NCBI GenBank assembly: GCA_035252905.1
Contig: DATFCQ010000125.1
Location: 1-6,335 of the forward strand
From: AP-15 sp035252905
Lineage (GTDB): Bacteria > Pseudomonadota > Alphaproteobacteria > ATCC43930 > CGMCC-115725
Length of the DNA: 6,335 nucleotides
Direction of reading: 5' to 3'
The notes beneath the pieces are model-generated. The model made no database searches, had not been told where the DNA came from, and saw nothing but the letters and a program-made list of their open reading frames with translations. How positions within the stretch are numbered: position 1 is the first letter of the stretch; each line of letters opens with the position of its first letter. Positions 1-4,497 of this stretch are shown in pieces. The position numbers and the translations under genes were made by a program.

Positions 1-2011
1 TGCCGGCCCCGCCGGGGTGGTACCAGGGAGGTGGCTCGGCATCGATCTGGACATTGCCGGCCGGAGCGCGCGCGGCGGCGAGCGCAGCGAGCGCGTCGGC
101 CTTGGCGTCGAACAGATCGACGGGGCGCGGTGGCGCGCGCCATTGGCGCGGGCCGGTGCGGCCGCTGCGCAGTCCGGCGGCGACCAAGACCTGGCCCTCC
201 GGCGTATCGTCGCGATAGAGCGGCCCCAGCTCGAACAGGGCTGCATCGGCAAAGCCGCGATCGGCGTTCCGGCGCGCCGCGGCGACAAGCCCCGGCAATA
301 AGGACGGCCGCATCTGGTCGAGATCGGCGCTGATCGGGTTAACGAGGCGCAATTCCGGCCTGGCGCCGCCGAACAGCGCCGCCTCGCGTGAGGAGATGAA
401 CGAGAACGCGACGGTCTCGACGAGCCCGCGCGCGGCCAAGGTGCGGCGCACCAATTCGCTGCGCCGCCGGGCCGGAGCGAGAGCCGGGCGCGGCAGGGAG
501 GTCTCGCGCGGCAGCGGCACCGCGGGGATCCGCTCGTAACCTTCCACCCGCAACACCTCCTCGACGAGATCGGCCTCGCCTTCGATGTCGCTGCGCCAGG
601 AGGGCGGTTCGACTGCGAGATCGCCCGCCGGCCCAACCCCGCGCGACACTCCTGAGGAGCCGCCGCTAGGCGGCGTCTCGAAGGGGCGCGGGGGCCCCAA
701 GACAGCCTCGACCGTGCAGCCGAGCGCGTCGAGGATCGCGGCACTGCGCTCTGGCGGTACGGCGAGCCCGCCGAGGCTTTCCGTGCGCCCGGCATGCAGG
801 ACGTAGCGCCGCCGCCATTCGGGTTCGGCGCCGGCGGTGACGATCTCCGACGCCTCGCCGCCGCACAATTCGAGGGCGAGCCGCGTCGCGATTTCGAGCC
901 CGTCGCGGACAAAGGCCGGGTCGACCCCGCGCTCGAAGCGGTAGCGCGCGTCGCTCGCGATGTTGAGCCTGCGGCCGGTCGCCGCGGTGCGCAGCGGATC
1001 GAACAATGCCGCCTCAATAAAGACCTCGCGCGTCGCTTCGGTGCACCCGGTCGCTTCGCCGCCGATGACCCCGCCAAGACTCGCGACGCCATTGTCGTCG
1101 GCGATCGCCGTGATCTCTGCATCAAGGTCGTATTCGCGGCCATTGAGGGCGAGCAGCTTTTCGCCAGGTCGGGCAAAGCGGACGACGAGATCGCCCTTGA
1201 CCTTGCCGGCATCGAAGACGTGCAGCGGCCGGTTCAGGTCATAGGTCAGAAAATTGGTCAGGTCGACCAGGGCCGAGATCGGGCGCAATCCGATCGCTTC
1301 GAGCCGGCGGGCGAGCCAGGCGGGGCTCGGCCCGTTCGTGACCCCGCGCAGGTGCCGTCCGAGAAACAAGGGGCAGGCGGTCAGGTCTTCGATGTGGAGG
1401 CCGATCGGCGAGACGAAGCGGCCCTCAACCGGGGTCGCGTCGAGCGGCTTCAACCGGCCGAGCCCGGAAGCGGCAAGATCGCGCGCGAGGCCGCGCACGC
1501 CGAGGCAATCGGCCCGGTTCGGCGTCACCTTGACGTCGAGTACGGGATCGTCGAGACCCAAGAGGTCGGCGTAACGGGCGCCCAGCGGGGCGTTGTCCGG
1601 CAGTTCGATGATGCCCTCATGGTCCTCGCCGAGGCCGAGTTCGTAAGCCGAGCACAGCATGCCGCGCGAGGCGACGCCGCGGATCACCGTCTCCTTCAGC
1701 ACCGCGCCGGTGCGCGGGATCACCGTTCCGGGCGGGGCGAAGACGCCCTTCATGCCGGTATGGGCGTTGGGCGCGCCGCATACGACCTGCACCCGTTCGC
1801 TGCCGGTATCGACAAAGCAGAGCTTCAGGCGGTCGGCATTGGGGTGGGGTTCGGCCGAGACGACATGGGCGACGCGGAAGGGTTCGAGCCCCCGCGCCCG
1901 GTCCTCGACCGCCTCGACGTCGTGCCCGAGCATGACGAGGCGCTCGACGATCGCGGGGAGCGGCGCGCCCGTGTCGAGATGGGTCTTGAGCCAGGCGAAT
2001 GTCGTCTTCAT
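1..2011 (-). CDS. pheT: Phenylalanyl-tRNA synthetase beta subunit, 3' end cut off by window
   Basis: Beta subunit of the alpha2-beta2 enzyme that attaches phenylalanine to tRNA-Phe in the cytoplasm; it edits mischarged Tyr-tRNA-Phe and binds tRNA. The 670 visible codons start MKTTFAWLKTHLD. In order I see: an N-terminal tRNA-binding OB-fold region (about 40-150, with PHPNADRLKLC and CGAPNA), the B3/B4 editing region (about 210-380, with VDLTNF and RYRFERGVDP at 357-366), the B5 domain (about 400-498, with PSWRSDIEGEADLVEEVLRV), and the start of the catalytic-like core (NPISADLDQMRPSLLPGL at 558-575). The C-terminal ferredoxin-fold anticodon-binding domain lies beyond the left edge. The ATG overlaps the pheS stop by four bases (ATGA), indicating translational coupling, and GGAG sits 7 bases upstream of it. 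Oddity: B5 carries about 24 extra residues (about 438-463) between CTVEA and LAVEPPSWR, encoded by a palindromic element listed separately. Identity is secure from sequence and context. Confidence 0.97.
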   Translation of the reverse strand, partial: MKTTFAWLKTHLDTGAPLPAIVERLVMLGHDVEAVEDRARGLEPFRVAHVVSAEPHPNADRLKLCFVDTGSERVQVVCGAPNAHTGMKGVFAPPGTVIPRTGAVLKETVIRGVASRGMLCSAYELGLGEDHEGIIELPDNAPLGARYADLLGLDDPVLDVKVTPNRADCLGVRGLARDLAASGLGRLKPLDATPVEGRFVSPIGLHIEDLTACPLFLGRHLRGVTNGPSPAWLARRLEAIGLRPISALVDLTNFLTYDLNRPLHVFDAGKVKGDLVVRFARPGEKLLALNGREYDLDAEITAIADDNGVASLGGVIGGEATGCTEATREVFIEAALFDPLRTAATGRRLNIASDARYRFERGVDPAFVRDGLEIATRLALELCGGEASEIVTAGAEPEWRRRYVLHAGRTESLGGLAVPPERSAAILDALGCTVEAVLGPPRPFETPPSGGSSGVSRGVGPAGDLAVEPPSWRSDIEGEADLVEEVLRVEGYERIPAVPLPRETSLPRPALAPARRRSELVRRTLAARGLVETVAFSFISSREAALFGGARPELRLVNPISADLDQMRPSLLPGLVAAARRNADRGFADAALFELGPLYRDDTPEGQVLVAAGLRSGRTGPRQWRAPPRPVDLFDAKADALAALAAARAPAGNVQIDAEPPPWYHPGGAG
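637..693. repeat. Palindromic repeat-like element in frame inside pheT
   Basis: An imperfect palindrome within pheT. The core is GAG (657-659), one mismatch, CGCCGC (661-666), loop TAG, GCGGCG (670-675), one mismatch, CTC (677-679). An outer 7-bp match, CCCCGCG (637-643) with CGCGGGG (687-693), encloses it. On the minus strand it reads CTTCGAGACG, the stem, then CTCCTCAGGAGTG. From memory this resembles a very common dispersed intergenic repeat in alphaproteobacteria (CTTCGAGACG...CTCCTCAGGATG). It codes for a Pro/Gly/Ser-rich stretch around PheT residues 440-460 with no stop codon. The palindrome is directly visible; its identity as a mobile repeat is inference. Confidence 0.7.
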
Positions 2012-3096
2012 GCCGGGGCTCCGTCGAGCGCGCCGCGCACCAGTGACGGGACGTCGAGGGCGGCGAACCCGTAATGGCTGAGCCAGCGCAGATCGCCCTC
2101 GTAAAAGGTGCGCAGATCCGGGATGCCGTATTTCAGCATCGCAATCCGCTCGATCCCCATGCCGAAGGCGAAGCCCTGATAGATCTCGGGGTCGATCCCG
2201 CAATTGCGCAAGACCTGTGGATGGACCATGCCGCTGCCGAGGATTTCGAGCCAGTCGCCGCCGGCGCCGATCTTGAGTTCGCCGCCCTTCCGCGAGCAGC
2301 CGATATCGACCTCGGCCGAGGGCTCGGTGAACGGGAAATAGCTCGGCCGGAAGCGCACCGGCAGGTCGCCCTGCCCGAAATAGGCGCGGCAGAACTCGAT
2401 CAGGCAGCCTTTCAGATGCCCCATATGGGTGGTGCGGTCGATCACCAGCCCCTCGACCTGATGAAACATCGGGCTGTGCGTCGCGTCGTGGTCGCAGCGG
2501 AAGGTGCGGCCCGGCACGATGATGCGGATCGGCGGCTTCTGCCGCTGCATCGTGCGGATCTGCACCGGCGAGGTATGGGTGCGCAGGACCGGCCGCGTGC
2601 CGTCCGCGCGCTCGGGCAGGTAGAACGTGTCGTGCTCCTGTCTTGCCGGGTGCTCAGGTGGGATGTTGAGCGCCGTGAAGTTATAGAAATCCTCCTCGAT
2701 ATGCGGGCCCTCGGCGACGGCAAAGCCCATCTCGCCGAAGATCGCGACGATCTCGTCGATGGTCTGGCTGATCGGGTGGATGCGCCCCGCCTCGGCAAAG
2801 GGGACGGGCAGGGTCACGTCGGCGCGCTCATGCGCGAGGCGCTGTTCGAGTGCGTCCCGGCCGAGCCGCGCCGCGGCCTCGGTCAAGGCTTCGGTAATGC
2901 GTTCCTTGGCCTCGTTCAATTCGGCGCCGCGCCGGCGCCGCTCCTCGGGGTCGAGGCGGCCCAGCCCCTTCATCGCCTCGGTCACGCTGCCGCGGCGGCC
3001 GAGCAATCTGACCCGGATTTCTTCCAAGGCCTCGGGTGAGGGAGCGGCGGCGATCGCCTGGAGAACCTCGCCGCTCAGGGGATCGAATTCAGCCAT
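2008..3096 (-). CDS. pheS: Phenylalanyl-tRNA synthetase alpha subunit
   Basis: Catalytic alpha subunit of PheRS: it activates phenylalanine with ATP and transfers it to tRNA-Phe as part of the alpha2-beta2 complex. The protein has 362 residues, a normal length. Residues 1-90 form an Arg/Glu-rich helical arm, the usual N-terminal tRNA-binding coiled coil. The class II synthetase core follows: motif 1 region HPISQTIDEIVAIF (107-120), THTSPVQIRTM (173-183), motif 2 GRTFRCDHDATHSPMFHQVEG (within 196-216), FRPSYFPFTEPS (249-260), and motif 3 FAFGMGIERIAMLKYG (309-324). The ATG at 3096 was chosen because AGGA lies 8 bases upstream and MAEFDPL fits the family; the reading frame stays open upstream to about 3609 but that part looks non-coding. 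It shares ATGA with pheT downstream. Upstream, an intrinsic terminator ends 23 bases before its start, so expression probably depends on read-through from the rpmI promoter. Confidence 0.98.
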   Translation of the reverse strand: MAEFDPLSGEVLQAIAAAPSPEALEEIRVRLLGRRGSVTEAMKGLGRLDPEERRRRGAELNEAKERITEALTEAAARLGRDALEQRLAHERADVTLPVPFAEAGRIHPISQTIDEIVAIFGEMGFAVAEGPHIEEDFYNFTALNIPPEHPARQEHDTFYLPERADGTRPVLRTHTSPVQIRTMQRQKPPIRIIVPGRTFRCDHDATHSPMFHQVEGLVIDRTTHMGHLKGCLIEFCRAYFGQGDLPVRFRPSYFPFTEPSAEVDIGCSRKGGELKIGAGGDWLEILGSGMVHPQVLRNCGIDPEIYQGFAFGMGIERIAMLKYGIPDLRTFYEGDLRWLSHYGFAALDVPSLVRGALDGAPA

Positions 3097-3119
3097 GACC
3101 AAATCCTGCACCAATGACG

Positions 3120-3147
3120 AAAAAGGGGCCGATCGCGGCGGCCCCTT
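3120..3147 (-). terminator. Intrinsic terminator or attenuator between rplT and pheS
   Basis: Read on the minus strand: AAGGGGCCG, a 7-base loop (CCGCGAT), CGGCCCCTT, followed directly by further T residues. This gives a perfect 9-bp GC-rich stem and a run of five T (3124-3120, two of them in the stem). It is a classic rho-independent terminator shape. It lies 71 bases past the rplT stop and 23 bases before the pheS start. No promoter fits between it and pheS, so pheST transcripts must either read through it or come from a promoter I did not recognise. Confidence 0.8.
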
Positions 3148-3178
3148 CCCGTCGATGTCTTCCTCATCCGCTGTGACT

Positions 3179-3218
3179 CCCTCTCCCCGCATTGCGGGGA
3201 GAGGGTCGGGGTGAGGGG
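3179..3218. repeat. Palindromic dispersed-type repeat after rplT
   Basis: A perfect 12-bp inverted repeat, CCCTCTCCCCGC (3179-3190) and GCGGGGAGAGGG (3194-3205), with a 3-base loop ATT, followed by TCGGGGTGAGGGG (3206-3218), which reaches the base next to the rplT stop codon. From memory, CCCTCACCCCGA-CCCTCTCCCCGC hairpins of this form are scattered between genes in many proteobacterial genomes. In the mRNA it would form a very stable hairpin directly after rplT, which could protect the 3' end of the rpmI-rplT message. It has no T-run, so it is not itself a terminator. Confidence 0.75.
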
Positions 3219-3602
3219 CTATGCCGCAGCGGCGGCCGGCGTCGCCCGCTGTAGCGCTTCGCGCGCGGTGGCGACGATCGCCGCGAACGCCTCCGGCTCG
3301 CGGATCGCCAGATCGGACAGGACCTTGCGGTCGAGGCCAAGGCCGGCGAGCTTCAATCCGTGTATCAGTTGCGCATAGGTGAGGCCGTGCTCGCGCGCGC
3401 CGGCGTTGATCCGCTGGATCCACAAGCCGCGAAAATCGCGCTTCTTGTTGCGGCGGTCGCGATAGGCGTAGCGCAGCGCCTTTTCGACCTTCTCGATCGC
3501 GACCCGGTAGGCGGAGCCGCCGCGGCCGCGATAGCCCTTGGCGAGAGCCAGAACCTTCTTGTGGCGGGCGTGAGCGGTCACGCCGCGTTTGACGCGCGCC
3601 AT
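3219..3602 (-). CDS. rplT: 50S ribosomal protein L20 (bL20)
   Basis: Large-subunit protein that binds 23S rRNA early in assembly. The 127 residues begin MARVKRGVTAHARHKKVL and contain the hallmark region KGYRGRGGSAYRVAIEKVEK (22-41), YAYRDRRNKKRDFRGLW (45-61) and INAGAREHGLTYAQLIHGLK (65-84). The N-terminal part is the usual Lys/Arg-rich extension that threads into rRNA. The usual length is about 118-120; the small excess is an Ala-rich tail (TPAAAAA), which looks harmless. The ATG lies 3 bases after the rpmI stop, and the purine-rich GGGGGTGAGGG before it contains that stop, so the two genes are translationally coupled. In enterobacteria L20 represses its own operon by binding the rpmI leader; whether that applies here cannot be seen. 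Confidence 0.98.
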   Translation of the reverse strand: MARVKRGVTAHARHKKVLALAKGYRGRGGSAYRVAIEKVEKALRYAYRDRRNKKRDFRGLWIQRINAGAREHGLTYAQLIHGLKLAGLGLDRKVLSDLAIREPEAFAAIVATAREALQRATPAAAAA

Positions 3603-3605
3603 CCC

Positions 3606-3809
3606 TCACCCCCGCAGATAAGGCATATAGGTCAATACCAGTTTGGCGTCGCCGGCTTCCAGGGTCGTCGTTCCGCGCCGCAGCCGCTTTCCCTGCTTCG
3701 ATTTGTTGATCAGCAGGTGGCGCTTGTGGCCCCAGTTGCGCTTGACCTTGCCGGTGGCGGTGCGACCGAAGCGCTTCTTGGCACCGCTCTTGCTCTTGAG
3801 CTTGGGCAC
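3606..3809 (-). CDS. rpmI: 50S ribosomal protein L35 (bL35), GTG start
   Basis: Small basic protein of the large ribosomal subunit, 67 residues. It reads (M)PKLKSKSGAKKRFGRTATG, then KVKRNWGHKRHLLINKSKQGKRLRRGT, and ends VLTYMPYLRG, a clear full-length match to bL35. I chose the GTG at 3809 because the family begins M-P-K-[LM]-K and because AAGGA lies 8 bases upstream. An in-frame ATG at 3845 would add 12 residues (MSAPAPRSRTAK), which is not family-like. It is the first gene of the rpmI-rplT-pheS-pheT cluster. infC, often the neighbour upstream of rpmI in other bacteria, is absent here; a RidA-like gene takes that place. Confidence 0.96.
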   Translation of the reverse strand: MPKLKSKSGAKKRFGRTATGKVKRNWGHKRHLLINKSKQGKRLRRGTTTLEAGDAKLVLTYMPYLRG

Positions 3810-3817
3810 TTTTGCCG

Positions 3818-3822
3818 TCCTT
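3818..3822 (-). promoter_or_regulatory. Ribosome binding site that fixes the rpmI GTG start
   Basis: AAGGA on the minus strand lies 8 bases before the GTG at 3809. It falls inside the extension that the upstream ATG (3845) would encode, so it supports the GTG as the true start. Confidence 0.75.
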
Positions 3823-3871
3823 GATCGGGGGGCGGGGGCAGACATGCCGAGGGGCGCCAAAGCGCGGCCCG

Positions 3872-3890
3872 CCGCCGCTTGGAGCGGCGG
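3872..3890. repeat. Short inverted repeat at the rpmI transcription start
   Basis: CCGCCGCT (3872-3879), loop TGG, AGCGGCGG (3883-3890): a perfect 8-bp stem. It adjoins the predicted -10 box (3891-3896) and spans the expected transcription start. It could be an operator or a hairpin in transcripts reading in from the RidA-like gene. There is no T-run, so it is not an intrinsic terminator. In DNA this rich in GC it may also be chance. Confidence 0.4.
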
Positions 3891-3919
3891 GTTATAGCGG
3901 CGGCCCGGAGCGAACGCAA
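3891..3919 (-). promoter_or_regulatory. Predicted sigma70-type promoter of rpmI-rplT-pheST
   Basis: On the minus strand, TTGCGT (3919-3914), a 17-base spacer, and TATAAC (3896-3891). The -10 matches the consensus at 5 of 6 positions and the spacer is ideal. Expected start is near 3884, giving a leader of about 75 bases before the rpmI GTG. It lies in the 140-base gap after the RidA-like gene, so the ribosomal operon need not depend on that gene's promoter. Confidence 0.65.
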
Positions 3920-3949
3920 GCGGCCGGCGCAGCGCGATACCGGCCCGCG

Positions 3950-4342
3950 CTACAAGACCGCGACCGCCTCGATCTCGATCAGGAATTCCGGGGCGGCCAG
4001 CGCGGCCACCGCAACCAATGTGTGGGCCGGCATCTTCCGGCCGAAGAACTCCTCGCGGATCGGCCCGTAATCGGCGCGGTGCCGGATGTCGGTCAGATAG
4101 GTGTTGACCTTGACGATATTGGCCATCGTGCCGCCGCCGGCCTCGACCTGCGCTTTCAGCGCCTGCAGGGCGGCGCGCGCCTGCGCCTTGAAGTCGCCGG
4201 GATGGGCCGGGCCGCCGTCCGGGCCGTAGGCGACTTGGCCCGAGATGTAGAGGATCGTCTGGGCGCCCGAGACCTTGACCGCCTGCGCATACAGGGGCGG
4301 ATCCCAGACGCCGGCGGCGGCATAGGGTTCGATCGTGGGCAT
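3950..4342 (-). CDS. RidA/YjgF/YER057c/UK114 family protein
   Basis: A 130-residue single-domain protein of the Rid family, which forms cytosolic homotrimers with active sites between subunits. Classical RidA hydrolyses reactive enamines/imines released by PLP enzymes. Family features: YAQAVKVSG (18-26), ILYISGQVAYGPDG (30-43), the helix FKAQARAALQALKAQVEAGG (51-70), VKVNTYLTD (77-85), REEFFGRKMPAHTLVAV (96-112) and the C-terminal strand FLIEIEAVAVL (120-130). Oddity: the P-A-R motif whose arginine holds the substrate carboxylate in RidA reads P-A-H here (His107, codon CAC). This suggests a Rid paralogue without classical imine deaminase activity rather than RidA itself, so I give no symbol. 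The ATG at 4342 has GGAG 10 bases upstream; a GTG 11 codons earlier has no Shine-Dalgarno sequence. It is followed on the same strand by rpmI after 140 bases. Confidence 0.9.
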   Translation of the reverse strand: MPTIEPYAAAGVWDPPLYAQAVKVSGAQTILYISGQVAYGPDGGPAHPGDFKAQARAALQALKAQVEAGGGTMANIVKVNTYLTDIRHRADYGPIREEFFGRKMPAHTLVAVAALAAPEFLIEIEAVAVL

Positions 4343-4375
4343 GCGCCGATATCTCCGTTCGAGAGCGGATTGCAC

Positions 4376-4404
4376 GCTGTAGAAGCGATCGCACCGGCGG
4401 TCAA
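4376..4404 (-). promoter_or_regulatory. Candidate promoter of the RidA-like gene
   Basis: On the minus strand, TTGACC (4404-4399), a 17-base spacer, and TACAGC (4381-4376). The -35 is a good match (5 of 6); the -10 is weak. A start near 4369 would give a leader of about 27 bases containing the GGAG ribosome binding site. Position and -35 quality favour it. Confidence 0.45.
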
Positions 4405-4497
4405 TCGCGAAGCCCTCCTGTGCCGGCCCGGCCAGCCCGCTGTTCCGGCGCCCGCCGTTACGAGAATTCGATGTAAAGTGAGTTCATTGTTTGTACC
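4405..4497 (+). promoter_or_regulatory. AT-richer divergent spacer before the helicase gene
   Basis: The last 40 bases or so of this spacer (about 4457-4497) are clearly richer in A and T than their surroundings, as expected at a promoter. The best -10-like hexamer is TGTAAA (4472-4477), but I see no convincing -35 at the right distance. There is no Shine-Dalgarno sequence before the ATG at 4498. I assign the stretch as the probable control region of the helicase gene without naming exact boxes. Confidence 0.3.

Noticed and set aside
794..3039. Long plus-strand open frames (794-2074 and 2074-3039) opposite pheT and pheS
   Set aside because: They are antisense shadows caused by high GC content. 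Their translations are low-complexity and match no family, whereas the minus strand has unmistakable PheT and PheS motifs.
3075..3167. Possible 30-codon leader ORF (starting MRKTSTGRGR) on the minus strand running through the terminator into pheS
   Set aside because: It has only one Phe codon, which lies at the terminator T-run, and no Shine-Dalgarno sequence. It has three Trp codons, but these come after the hairpin, so it does not fit leader-peptide attenuation.
3810..3845. Longer bL35 starting at ATG 3845
   Set aside because: The 12-residue extension is Pro/Ala-rich and not seen in the family as I know it; AAGGA is placed for the GTG at 3809.
3920..3948. Weak hairpin (GGCCGG...CCGGCC) just after the RidA-like stop codon
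   Set aside because: The stem is only about 6 bp with a 12-base loop and no T-run, so it does not qualify as a terminator.
4385..4392. GCGATCGC octamer palindrome upstream of the RidA-like gene
   Set aside because: A single 8-base palindrome in GC-rich DNA is expected by chance; it falls in the promoter spacer and has no second copy nearby.
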